64,000 nt of DNA. It comes from Clostridium sp. Ade.TY (GTDB taxonomy: Bacteria; Bacillota; Clostridia; Clostridiales; Clostridiaceae). The first letter of the stretch is position 1; the number at the start of each line of letters is the position of its first letter. Below the pieces are notes generated by a model, which made no database searches, was not told the DNA's origin, and saw only the letters and a program-made list of their open reading frames with translations. Made by a program: the position numbers and the translations under genes. The stretch spans positions 16,912-80,911 of the forward strand of contig NZ_AVSV01000013.1 in the NCBI RefSeq assembly GCF_000498355.1, in the 5' to 3' direction. Below, piece after piece: positions 19,155 through 27,167 of the stretch.

Positions 19155-20822
19155 TTGAGAGGCAAAAGATTACTATCTATGTTAATTGCTGCTAACCTAT
19201 TAATTGGTTTATCAATAACTGGTTGTAGCAATAAAACAGATAAAAAAACAGGAAAAATAAAAGATAAAATAGTATATGCATTAAGTACTTCACCAACAGG
19301 TGTATTTAATCCGCTTATATGCGATACTAGATATGATGTTAAGGTAAACGATATCATATATGATCCACTATTAATTATTAATGAAGATGGTTCTATTCAA
19401 CCATGTATAGCTGAAAGTTATAAAATATCAGATAACCAAAAAGAATTAACATTGAATTTAAATCCAAAAGCAAAATGGCATGATGATAAACCTATAACTG
19501 CTGAAGATGTTGCTTTTACTTTATATTCAATGTTAGATCCAAATTATACTGGTGGCTCTGCCGGTGAATTAGGTAATATAATAGGTGCAAAAAGTTTTAC
19601 TGAAGGAAAGACAAAATCTATAAAAGGAATAAAGGTTGTAAATGATAATACTATAACTATTTCCTTTGAAAAAATTTATTCACCTTCTCTAAATGCTATT
19701 TTAAATTTAAAACCAATTCCAAAACATGTTTGGTCAAAAATTCCAATAAAAAATTGGGATAAAGAAACTAAATTATTAAATAACCCAATTGGTTCTGGTG
19801 CTTACAAATTAAATAAATTCGAATCAGGACAATATGTTGAATTAGAAGTATTTAATAATTATTTTAACGGCAAAGCTAAAACCAATAAAATTATACTAAA
19901 AATAACAAATCCTGATACATTACAAGCCGAATTTAAAAATGGAAATGTAGATATAGCTAATGTAAATGATATGAGTAAATCTGAAGTAGAAACACTAAAA
20001 AAAGATGGTTTTGATACAACAACTTATCCAGATTATATGTTCCAATATATGGGCTTTAATTTAAGAGAAAAGAAATTCCAGGATAAAAAAGTTAGACAAG
20101 CATTTATGTATGCAATCGATAGAAAGCTACTAGTAGATAAATTATTAGAAGGAAATGGTGAAGTTATAAATACACCTTTATTACCTACTAGTTGGGCTTA
20201 TCCAAAAGATGTTAAATTAAATGCATATAATTACAATATAGAAAAAGCTAAATCTCTATTAAAAGAAGCTGGTTGGAGTGACAAAAATAATGATGGCATA
20301 CTTGAAAATTCTAAAGGTGAAAAATTTATAGCTGAACTAAAATATCCTACTGGATTAAAATCTAGAGAACAAACTGCTTTAATAATTCAAGAAAGTCTAA
20401 AAAAAGTAGGTATTGATATAAAACTATCTTCTATGGAATTTTCCACACTAATGGAACAAGTAGTTGCAAATCATGAATTTGATTTGTATTTAATGGGAAA
20501 TACTTTATCACTTGATCCAAATCCAAAGCCATTTTGGAGTTCTAAAGCAGCTTCTGATAAAAAGGGAGAGCAAGGTTGGAATATAGTCTCATATAAAAAT
20601 CCTAAAGTAGATACTTTATTAAATAAAGGTCTTGCAACTATAAATCAAGATGAGCGTAAAGAAGTTTATGCTGAATTTGGGAAAATATTAAACGAAGACG
20701 TTCCAGAAGCATTTTTATATGTAGAAAATAATGAAATAATGTATACAGCAAAACTTAAAGAATTTAAACCTTCTACTTTCGATGAATTTAACAATATAAA
20801 AAATTGGTATATAGAAGAATAA
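19155..20822 (+). CDS. oppA: oligopeptide-type ABC transporter substrate-binding lipoprotein
   Basis: Family-5 solute-binding protein, 555 residues, anchored outside the membrane and delivering peptides (or, in some members, nickel or other ligands) to the permease. A basic signal peptide ends in lipobox SITGC (Cys24). The body shows family-5 landmarks such as WHDDKPITAEDVAFTL, PIGSGAYKL, RQAFMYAIDRK and IGIDIKLSSMEFSTL-type segments. The true start is TTG 19155-19157, seven bases after GGGGG; the region upstream in frame is not coding. It heads the oppABCDF operon, with a terminator-like hairpin before oppB that would let this gene be expressed more than the rest. The ~300 bases before it hold no gene I can see. 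Confidence 0.93.
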   Translation: MRGKRLLSMLIAANLLIGLSITGCSNKTDKKTGKIKDKIVYALSTSPTGVFNPLICDTRYDVKVNDIIYDPLLIINEDGSIQPCIAESYKISDNQKELTLNLNPKAKWHDDKPITAEDVAFTLYSMLDPNYTGGSAGELGNIIGAKSFTEGKTKSIKGIKVVNDNTITISFEKIYSPSLNAILNLKPIPKHVWSKIPIKNWDKETKLLNNPIGSGAYKLNKFESGQYVELEVFNNYFNGKAKTNKIILKITNPDTLQAEFKNGNVDIANVNDMSKSEVETLKKDGFDTTTYPDYMFQYMGFNLREKKFQDKKVRQAFMYAIDRKLLVDKLLEGNGEVINTPLLPTSWAYPKDVKLNAYNYNIEKAKSLLKEAGWSDKNNDGILENSKGEKFIAELKYPTGLKSREQTALIIQESLKKVGIDIKLSSMEFSTLMEQVVANHEFDLYLMGNTLSLDPNPKPFWSSKAASDKKGEQGWNIVSYKNPKVDTLLNKGLATINQDERKEVYAEFGKILNEDVPEAFLYVENNEIMYTAKLKEFKPSTFDEFNNIKNWYIEE

Positions 20823-20827
20823 TAATT

Positions 20828-20860
20828 AAGGAAGGGATTTTTAGTCCCTTCTTTTTATTT
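20828..20860 (+). terminator. intercistronic terminator/attenuator after oppA
   Basis: GAAGGGA (20831-20837) pairs with TCCCTTC (20845-20851), followed by a T-rich stretch. Read-through to oppB is expected, so it probably sets a high ratio of binding protein to permease. Confidence 0.8.
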
Positions 20861-20890
20861 TAATATATTTAAATACATAAAAAATTATAA

Positions 20891-20934
20891 AGGAGGTATC
20901 GAGACATTTATTTTATAATAAATGTTTATAGAGT
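20891..20934 (+). promoter_or_regulatory. oppB leader: strong Shine-Dalgarno separated from the start by a hairpin
   Basis: AAAGGAGG (20889-20896) is the only good ribosome-binding site but lies nearly 40 bases before the oppB ATG (20935). Between them a 9-bp perfect stem-loop, ACATTTATT/AATAAATGT with a TTAT loop (20904-20925), could bring the two closer when folded. Confidence 0.5.
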
Positions 20935-21897
20935 ATGTTATATTATATAATCAAAAGAATTGGAACAGCACTTACAATACTTCTTGGTATATCTATTATA
21001 GTATTTGCACTAGTTCAACTACAACCAGGAAATCCATATTCAACTATGATAGACCCAACTATACCACCAGAAACTGTTCAAAAAATGTTATTAAAAATAG
21101 GCTATTATGATCCTCTACCAATAAAATATATAAAATGGTTAACTAGAGCAATTACAGGTGATTTCGGATATTCTATTCATTATAAATTACCAGTGATAAC
21201 TGTTATATCATCTAGAATTTGGAACACATTCTTATTATCAATATTTTCTTTTACTATTGGAACTATTATTGCAATATTGATTGGCGTAATCTCATCATAT
21301 AAACCTAATTCTATTTTTGATTACATTACTACTATATTCTCATTTATAGGTTTATCAATACCTACATTCTTTTTTGGATTAATACTTATAAAAATATTTT
21401 GTTTTAACACAAACATTCTTCCTTCATCTGGTATGAATACTTTAGGTGAAAATTATAATGGAATAATGAAAATATTTGATATTGGAAAACATATGATTTT
21501 ACCAGTTATGGTTTTATCTCTAACTCAAATAGCTTCACTTATAAGATATAGTAGATCTTCTATGATAGATGTACTTAAAAATAATTATATACAAACTGCT
21601 AGAGCTAAAGGTTTAAGCCTAAAGGCCACAATATGGAAACACGGTTTTAAAAACTCTCTTATATCAATCATAACAATACTTTGTATGCAAATTCCTTCAT
21701 TATTTTCAGGTGCATTAATAACAGAAACTATATTTCTTTGGCCTGGAATAGGTAGACTTAATTATGAATCTGTTATAAATAGAGATTATCCATTAATTAT
21801 GGGGATAACCATTATGTTAGCTGTTTTAATAGTTTTTTCAAACCTACTAGCTGATATTCTATACGCAATTGCTGATCCTAGAATAAGACTTGATTGA
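20935..21897 (+). CDS. oppB: ABC transporter permease, OppB/DppB type
   Basis: A 320-residue integral membrane permease with about six transmembrane helices. It opens MLYYIIKRIGTALTILLGISI, the standard DppB/OppB N-terminus, and contains the EAA-type cytoplasmic loop ARAKGLSLKATIWKHGFKNS (around residues 220-240) that docks to the ATPases, followed by ITETIFLWPGIGRL. The upstream in-frame codon TAG near 20929 fixes this ATG as the first possible start. Translation initiation looks unusual because of the displaced ribosome-binding site. It is followed by oppC, which starts about 24 bases after its stop. Confidence 0.93.
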   Translation: MLYYIIKRIGTALTILLGISIIVFALVQLQPGNPYSTMIDPTIPPETVQKMLLKIGYYDPLPIKYIKWLTRAITGDFGYSIHYKLPVITVISSRIWNTFLLSIFSFTIGTIIAILIGVISSYKPNSIFDYITTIFSFIGLSIPTFFFGLILIKIFCFNTNILPSSGMNTLGENYNGIMKIFDIGKHMILPVMVLSLTQIASLIRYSRSSMIDVLKNNYIQTARAKGLSLKATIWKHGFKNSLISIITILCMQIPSLFSGALITETIFLWPGIGRLNYESVINRDYPLIMGITIMLAVLIVFSNLLADILYAIADPRIRLD

Positions 21898-21920
21898 TAA
21901 TTATTACGGAGGTAAATTTT

Positions 21921-22808
21921 ATGAATATACTTAAAATTAGATCAAAGAAATTAGATAATTTATCACCTTTAAAATATATGTCTATTAAAAAATTTTCAAA
22001 AAATAAATTAGCTATATTAGGATTAATAATTATTATATTATTATCACTTTTTTCTATCTTAGCTCCATTTATTACAAGTTACAATCCTAGTACTACTGAT
22101 TTATATAATATAAAATCATCACCAAATATTACTCATATATTAGGAACTGATGAAGTAGGTAGAGATGTATTTTCAAGACTTTTATATAGTGGTAGGATAT
22201 CACTATCAGTTGGAATATCTTCTATGTTTATTCAATTAATTATAGGAGTTACAATAGGTTCTATTGCTGGTTATTATGGTGGATTAATAGATTCTATTAT
22301 AATGCGATTAATTGATATAATAATGTGTTTTCCATTTTTTGTTATAGCTATTACAATAGCTTCAATCGTAGGTCCAAATATATTTAATTTAATATTGATA
22401 ATTGGAATATTAATGTGGCCAGGTATAGCCAAAATAGTACGAGCTGAAATACTTTACTTAAAAAAAAGTGATTTTATACTCTCTGCTAAAGCTTTGGGAT
22501 TAAGTTCTAGTGAAATAATAATAAAACACTTAATTCCAAGTATAATGTCACCAATTTTGGTTGCTTCAACACTTTGTGTTGCAGATGGAATACTTACAGA
22601 AGCATCACTTAGTTTTTTAGGTATGGGAGTTAGACCTCCTAATCCAAGTTGGGGAAGTATGTTATCTGCAGCCCAAAATATACAAACTCTTCAAAATGAA
22701 TGGTGGCTATGGGTTCCACCCGGAATTATGGTAATATTAACAGTTTTATCAATAAACTTCTTAGGTGATGGTTTAAGAAATGCATTAGATCCTAAAATAA
22801 AAATTTAA
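21921..22808 (+). CDS. oppC: ABC transporter permease, OppC/DppC type
   Basis: Second permease subunit, 295 residues, pairing with OppB. A short cytosolic N-terminus is followed by a first helix (LAILGLIIIILLSLFSILAPF), the DppC-typical HILGTDEVGRDVFSRLLYSGRISL, and the EAA loop SAKALGLSSSEIIIKHLIPS, ending with FLGMGVRPPNPSWGSML and LGDGLRNALDPKIKI. The ATG at 21921 has GGAGG eight bases upstream; an in-frame ATG at 21894 overlaps oppB and lacks one. The end of the protein is a canonical OppC C-terminus, so the gene is intact. Confidence 0.94.
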   Translation: MNILKIRSKKLDNLSPLKYMSIKKFSKNKLAILGLIIIILLSLFSILAPFITSYNPSTTDLYNIKSSPNITHILGTDEVGRDVFSRLLYSGRISLSVGISSMFIQLIIGVTIGSIAGYYGGLIDSIIMRLIDIIMCFPFFVIAITIASIVGPNIFNLILIIGILMWPGIAKIVRAEILYLKKSDFILSAKALGLSSSEIIIKHLIPSIMSPILVASTLCVADGILTEASLSFLGMGVRPPNPSWGSMLSAAQNIQTLQNEWWLWVPPGIMVILTVLSINFLGDGLRNALDPKIKI

Positions 22809-22821
22809 GGAGATTAATATA

Positions 22822-23781
22822 ATGAATTTATTACAAGTAAAAAACCTTACAACAACATTTAATACAGATTACGGAAAGATAATTGCTGTTGACAATATAT
22901 CTTTTTCCTTAAAAAAAGGAGAAATTCTTGGAATAATCGGCGAATCCGGTAGTGGAAAAAGTGTTACCTCTCTATCAATAATGAATTTAATTCCTAAACC
23001 AAATGGATTTATAGAAAAAGGTTCAATTTTATTTCACAATAAAGATTTATTAAAATTATCTGATTCTGAAATGTGCAATATAAGGGGAAATAAAATTTCA
23101 ATGATATTTCAAGAACCTATGATTTCATTAAACCCTGTCTTTACGATTGGAAATCAAATACTTGAAGTTTTAAAAATACATAAAAAAGGCTCTAAAGCTG
23201 AAAATAAACAAAGAGTTTTAGAAATTTTAAACAATTTAAAAATTCCAAATCCAGAAGAAATAATAAAAAAATATCCTTTTGAATTAAGTGGTGGTATGTG
23301 CCAAAGAATTATGATTGCTATTGCTATGGCTTGCAATCCTGAAATTATAATTGCAGACGAGCCCACTACAGCATTAGATGTTACAACCCAAGCTGAAATA
23401 TTAGATTTATTAAAAAACATAACTACACATAATAATTGCTCAGTATTATTTATAACTCATGATCTTGGTATAATATCCGAATTAGCTAATAGAGTAATTG
23501 TAATGTATAAAGGGAAAATCGTTGAACAATGTGATGTATTAGAATTTTTTAATAATCCATTACACCCATATTCCAAAGCACTTATAAAATCAATGCCACA
23601 AAAATTCAACAAAAGGTTTTTTTCTATAAAAGGTTCAATACCTAGTCCTTATGAATATATAAAAGGTTGCCCTTATAATACTAGATGTGATAAATGTATT
23701 GACATATGCTTTATTAAAGAGCCACCAATAAAAAAAATAAATTCTACCCATACTTTATGTTGTTGGCTTAATAAGGAGTAA
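22822..23781 (+). CDS. oppD: oligopeptide ABC transporter ATPase, OppD/DppD type
   Basis: Cytosolic ATPase, 319 residues. Walker A GESGSGKS (near 41-48), Q-loop FQEPMISLNP, ABC signature ELSGGMCQR, Walker B IIIADEPTTALD and switch His in FITHDLG are all present. The C-terminal oligopeptide-transporter extension carries a cysteine cluster (GCPYNTRCDKCIDIC), which in related DppD proteins binds an iron-sulfur cluster. Two different ATPases (this and oppF) power the OppBC channel. AAGGAG precedes the ATG, 13 bases after oppC ends. Confidence 0.95.
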   Translation: MNLLQVKNLTTTFNTDYGKIIAVDNISFSLKKGEILGIIGESGSGKSVTSLSIMNLIPKPNGFIEKGSILFHNKDLLKLSDSEMCNIRGNKISMIFQEPMISLNPVFTIGNQILEVLKIHKKGSKAENKQRVLEILNNLKIPNPEEIIKKYPFELSGGMCQRIMIAIAMACNPEIIIADEPTTALDVTTQAEILDLLKNITTHNNCSVLFITHDLGIISELANRVIVMYKGKIVEQCDVLEFFNNPLHPYSKALIKSMPQKFNKRFFSIKGSIPSPYEYIKGCPYNTRCDKCIDICFIKEPPIKKINSTHTLCCWLNKE

Positions 23782-23785
23782 TTTT

Positions 23786-24784
23786 ATGATAAATTCAAAT
23801 AACATTGATAATTTAATAGAAGTAAAAAACTTAAAAAAATATTTTCTAGTTAGAAATAAATTTTTTTCTAGAAGTAAATTATATAATAAAGCAATTGATG
23901 ATATATCTTTCTCTATAAAAAAGGGGAAAATTTTAGGATTAGTTGGTGAATCCGGATGTGGAAAATCTACAACTGGAAAAGCTATATTAAATTTAATAGA
24001 ACCTACAGGCGGAAGTGTAAAATTCAATAATAAAGTTATTTTTGATGTTGATAAAAACATTAAACTTTCAAAAAAAGAGTTAAGTTCTATTCGAAAAGAT
24101 ATGCAAATAATATTTCAAGATCCTTATGGAAGCTTAGATCCTAAGATGACAATTAAAAATATAGTATCAGAAGGAATAAAAAAACATAAAATAATTCCTC
24201 CATCAGAAATCGAAAATAGATGTATAGAATTATTAAGCTTATGCGGAATGGATAAAAGTTGTTTAAATAAATATCCTCATGAATTTAGTGGTGGACAAAG
24301 GCAAAGAATTTGTATTGCAAGGGCATTATCACTTAATCCTCAATTTATAGTTTGTGATGAACCAACTGCTGCTTTAGATGTATCAATTCAATCTCAAATT
24401 TTAAATTTAATGTTAGATTTAAAAGAAAATTTTTCACTTACATATCTTTTTATCTCACATAATTTAAGTGTTGTTATGAATTTTTGTGATGATATATCTG
24501 TAATGTATTTAGGTATAATAGTTGAAAGTGCACCTACAAATGAATTAAGAGCAAATCCTCTTCACCCTTATACTAAAGTTTTAATTTCATCAATGCCAAT
24601 AAGCCATCCTTTAGAAAAAAAACACAGAATTTTATTAAAAGGATCTATTCCAAATGGAACAAATATTCCAAATGGATGTAGATTTCATACAAGATGTCCA
24701 TATTGTATGGAAATTTGTAAAGTAAAGTCCCCAAAATATAAAGAAATATCTCCTAACCACTCAGTAGCATGTCACTTGTTTTAA
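23786..24784 (+). CDS. oppF: oligopeptide ABC transporter ATPase, OppF/DppF type
   Basis: Second ATPase of the importer, 332 residues. Walker A GESGCGKST (near 53-61), Q-loop FQDPYGSLDPKM, signature FSGGQRQR, Walker B FIVCDEPTAALD and FISHNLS are present, and the C-terminus has a cysteine cluster (GCRFHTRCPYCMEIC) like that of OppD. The GSLDP after the Q-loop is characteristic of the OppF rather than OppD branch. It starts four bases after oppD stops, behind AAGGAG, and ends the operon. A hairpin shared with the convergent sipL gene follows. Confidence 0.95.
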   Translation: MINSNNIDNLIEVKNLKKYFLVRNKFFSRSKLYNKAIDDISFSIKKGKILGLVGESGCGKSTTGKAILNLIEPTGGSVKFNNKVIFDVDKNIKLSKKELSSIRKDMQIIFQDPYGSLDPKMTIKNIVSEGIKKHKIIPPSEIENRCIELLSLCGMDKSCLNKYPHEFSGGQRQRICIARALSLNPQFIVCDEPTAALDVSIQSQILNLMLDLKENFSLTYLFISHNLSVVMNFCDDISVMYLGIIVESAPTNELRANPLHPYTKVLISSMPISHPLEKKHRILLKGSIPNGTNIPNGCRFHTRCPYCMEICKVKSPKYKEISPNHSVACHLF

Positions 24785-24805
24785 AAATTTTTCTAAATTT
24801 AATAT

Positions 24806-24843
24806 AAAAAGAGAAGATATTTAAAAAATATCTTCTCAATATT
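24806..24843. terminator. terminator between oppF and sipL
   Basis: A perfect 11-bp stem (24811-24821 with 24827-24837). The minus-strand side is followed by a good T-run (TTTTT before 24811), so it serves sipL best; the plus side is weaker. Confidence 0.78.
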
Positions 24844-24847
24844 ATTT

Positions 24848-26410
24848 CTAAGCTATAACTCTACCTGGAATTAATAACTTATCTCCTATTTGTAAATTAT
24901 CTACATCTTCTAATTCATTTAATTTTATTATTTCATCCATAGTTGTATTATATTTTTTTGCAAGCTTCCAAAGAGTATCACCAGAACCTACAACATATAT
25001 TGTTATACTAGCCTTTTTCTTTATTTCTTCTCCTTCACCTTCAACAACATCATTTATAAATTCTTTTTTAACTTCAAATAAAACTTTAACAGTTGTAATA
25101 ACAGTTGCTTTTATTGCTATTGTATTAGCTTCTATGGATGCCTCCATATTTTCTATACAAGATTTAACTATAGCTTTCATATTTTCATCTGTTCCATTTG
25201 TTTCTACAGATATATTAAAAGGAATATCTCCAGAAACTTTATCTAAATAATTTTCTTCATCATTAGTCTTATATATTACATTAGCTTTTATATATCCACC
25301 AATTACAACTTTATCTTTAACAACAGATTTTTCTGTTACTATAATATTACCTGAATATGTTATTATTTTTTCAGGCATCATATCTCCTTCATTGATGTAT
25401 ATATTATCTTTTACTACAATCTCATTATTATAAATTCCTTGAAGCATTCCCATTTCATATTCATCTTTAACTATATTAACTGGAAATTTAGGTGAATATG
25501 CATCTGTTATAACATCAATATTCTTTTTACTGAATACTTTTATATTACAACTAACTAATACTTCAGTATTAACTATTCTTGATTCACCTAAATCATCTTC
25601 TTCAATATTTACATCTTTATTTTTTATATTATAATCTGCAATAACTTGCATATCTGGTGTAACACCTGGAACTTCTAATTCTTTTGATAAATATATACTA
25701 TCTTCTAAACAAAATACTTCTCTACTTTCATTACTTAAATAAGCCATAAAAAGTTTGCAATAACATCCACAGTATACTTTATCTTCACCAACTTTTATTT
25801 CCTTTTTATAAAGTTCCATATTAGACTTTAATACTTTTGCAATTTGTGGTTTGTCCATACTTACTCTAATAATAGACTTTCCTGTTATATCCACATTTTC
25901 ATTTGCACTTGTATTATTTATAACTTCATTTTTCTTAAGTATTTCAATTCTCTCATCGCCTTCAATATCTTTTATTAATTCTAATTCTCTACCTTTATAT
26001 ATTTCCCAATTAAAATTAAGGACTCCATCAATAGAAACTTTTCTTTCATTTATTATTTGAGCTTCAATATGTTCTACTTTACATTCTACTTCACACACTA
26101 ATCTATGTTCAGCTTCATCTAGATCCAAAATATTATTAAATTTTTGAGAATACTTTACAGATGAAACTACCATTTCTTCTTCCTTTGCTAAATAAAGTAC
26201 AGTATAATCAACTTTGCCTTCTACATTAATTTTATCTCCAACTGTTTCTTTAGATAATATATAAGGATTAGCTTCTACCATAAGAACTTTTTCAACATCT
26301 GGATGAGTATCTGGAATTAAATATTCTTCATTTAACATAGTTGTAGTATTGCTTTCTCTTAATAACTGTTCAAATTGAACACTTTCTTTTATAACATCTA
26401 TTTTTGACAT
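24848..26410 (-). CDS. sipL: SipL/SpoVID-like spore coat morphogenetic protein (DUF3794 plus LysM)
   Basis: A 520-residue protein with repeated DUF3794 (SPOCS) beta domains over most of its length and a C-terminal LysM domain (about 472-518: YVVGSGDTLWKLAKKYNTT and LQIGDKLLIPG). Length and order match SipL of C. difficile, which binds SpoIVA and recruits the coat to the forespore, the role SpoVID has in Bacillus. The N-terminus VQFEQLLRESNTTTMLNEEY and TDHPDVEKVL-like segment (PDTHPDVEKVL) are typical of the family. GGGAGG precedes the ATG. It sits next to veg and yabG, both sporulation-linked. A sigma-E promoter is expected, but I could not identify one confidently. Confidence 0.88.
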   Translation of the reverse strand: MSKIDVIKESVQFEQLLRESNTTTMLNEEYLIPDTHPDVEKVLMVEANPYILSKETVGDKINVEGKVDYTVLYLAKEEEMVVSSVKYSQKFNNILDLDEAEHRLVCEVECKVEHIEAQIINERKVSIDGVLNFNWEIYKGRELELIKDIEGDERIEILKKNEVINNTSANENVDITGKSIIRVSMDKPQIAKVLKSNMELYKKEIKVGEDKVYCGCYCKLFMAYLSNESREVFCLEDSIYLSKELEVPGVTPDMQVIADYNIKNKDVNIEEDDLGESRIVNTEVLVSCNIKVFSKKNIDVITDAYSPKFPVNIVKDEYEMGMLQGIYNNEIVVKDNIYINEGDMMPEKIITYSGNIIVTEKSVVKDKVVIGGYIKANVIYKTNDEENYLDKVSGDIPFNISVETNGTDENMKAIVKSCIENMEASIEANTIAIKATVITTVKVLFEVKKEFINDVVEGEGEEIKKKASITIYVVGSGDTLWKLAKKYNTTMDEIIKLNELEDVDNLQIGDKLLIPGRVIA

Positions 26411-26569
26411 CTTGATTCCTCCCTATAAACTTCCTACTACTATGTATATAAAAATATTCAAAATCTATTACTAATGTGATGATTATTTTTATAAAATAAA
26501 TAAAATAATATCCTATTTAAGGGAAAAATTTATATATATAATTCGCCAAAAAATTTTTTCGTTTTTTTG

Positions 26570-26598
26570 TTGACAAAAGTATTTTTTTGTCGTAATAT
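26570..26598 (+). promoter_or_regulatory. near-consensus sigma-A promoter of a candidate small RNA
   Basis: TTGACA (26570-26575), 17 bases, TAATAT (26593-26598). It points right, away from sipL, toward the short transcript that ends at 26694. Confidence 0.75.
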
Positions 26599-26604
26599 AG
26601 TAAA

Positions 26605-26694
26605 TGGTTATTGACCATATAACCTCTCATAAATTCTCAATACCCTTTTATACCATAGTTGAAAGATGGAAACCCACCATCTTTCTTTTTTTTT
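26605..26694 (+). ncRNA. candidate ~90-nt small RNA between sipL and veg
   Basis: A strong promoter (26570-26598) and a classical terminator (stem 26661-26669 with 26677-26685, then nine T bases to 26694) bracket about 90 bases on the plus strand. The 5' part can fold GGTTAT against ATAACC. An open reading frame of 86 codons starts at 26604 but would run through the terminator, has no ribosome-binding site, and covers the antisense of veg, so I do not regard it as coding. I do not recognise the RNA as 6S, tmRNA, SRP, RNase P or a known riboswitch. The remaining AT-rich sequence at 26411-26569 shows nothing else to me. Confidence 0.65.
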
Positions 26695-26698
26695 GCAT

Positions 26699-26730
26699 AA
26701 AAAAACTTCGAATTAAATCGAAGTTTTTTT
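26699..26730 (-). terminator. terminator of veg (bidirectional in form)
   Basis: A perfect 13-bp stem (26699-26711 with 26718-26730) made of an A-run/T-run and CTTCGA core; T-runs occur on both strands. It begins right after the veg stop and five bases from the small RNA terminator. Confidence 0.9.
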
Positions 26731-26967
26731 CTAACCTGGAAAATGTAATTGTACTGTTTGAGTTAACACATCTGAATAACTGTATGTCACGGTTCTTTGG
26801 GTGTCGTCATCTAATCTTATTACAAATATACTTGGATAAATACTTTCTAAAACACCATCGTTAACAAGGATTTTCTTTCTCCCTCCATTGGCCTTTAAAG
26901 TAACTTTTTCTCCAAGGTGTCCCTCAATACTTTTTTTAATTGAAGCAATTGTTCTAATACTTTCCAT
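26731..26967 (-). CDS. veg: Veg protein
   Basis: A 78-residue Veg (DUF1021) family protein, with IASIKKSIEGHLGEKVTLKANGGRKK followed by a small beta domain (VLESIYPSIFVIRLDDDTQRTVTYSYSDVLT). In B. subtilis veg is very strongly transcribed and has been tied to biofilm matrix control and spore outgrowth. The ATG at 26965-26967 has GAGGGTG upstream; 25 earlier in-frame codons lie in the promoter region. Two tandem sigma-A promoters precede it, mirroring the high expression known in Bacillus. It is followed by sipL rather than ispE, as in many clostridia. Confidence 0.93.
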   Translation of the reverse strand: MESIRTIASIKKSIEGHLGEKVTLKANGGRKKILVNDGVLESIYPSIFVIRLDDDTQRTVTYSYSDVLTQTVQLHFPG

Positions 26968-26992
26968 AAAAAAACACCCTCTTTCTTTTAAT

Positions 26993-27021
26993 ATTATACC
27001 ATTTTTTTGAATTGATTTCAA
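26993..27021 (-). promoter_or_regulatory. veg promoter P2 (sigma-A, extended -10)
   Basis: TTGAAA (27016-27021), 17 bases, TATAAT (26993-26998), with TGG directly before the -10 (extended -10). A transcript would start near 26986, about 19 bases before the start codon. Confidence 0.8.
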
Positions 27022-27032
27022 GTAAAATTTTA

Positions 27033-27061
27033 ATTTTAACACTTTACTTTTATATTGTCAA
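27033..27061 (-). promoter_or_regulatory. veg promoter P1 (sigma-A)
   Basis: TTGACA (27056-27061), 17 bases, TAAAAT (27033-27038), 40 bases upstream of P2. Confidence 0.7.
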
Positions 27062-27133
27062 TATTTTTTTAATATTTCACTTACTTTTTTATTGTTTGTA
27101 TATGTCATACATTTTATACATATTAAATTTAAT

Positions 27134-27167
27134 TAAATAAAAAGGGAAATTAAAAAATTCCCCTTTT
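27134..27167 (-). terminator. rho-independent terminator of yabG
   Basis: Arms 27157-27167 and 27140-27150 (AAAAGGGGAAT/ATTTCCCTTTT) overlap the yabG stop codon and are followed on the minus strand by a T-rich run. Confidence 0.82.

Noticed and set aside
20828..20860. End of the opp operon at the hairpin after oppA
   Set aside because: oppB-F follow closely in order and complete the transporter; such hairpins commonly attenuate rather than end these operons.
20922..21110. 62-codon frame starting before oppB
   Set aside because: It overlaps oppB in another frame and has unremarkable composition; the oppB protein is unmistakable.
26411..26500. Sigma-E promoter for sipL
   Set aside because: A CATAGTAG box exists, but the -35 spacing does not fit the consensus, so I did not list it.
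26604..26864. Rightward 86-codon frame over the sipL-veg gap
   Set aside because: It runs through two strong hairpins and then antisense to veg, and has no ribosome-binding site; the small-RNA reading explains the promoter and terminator better.
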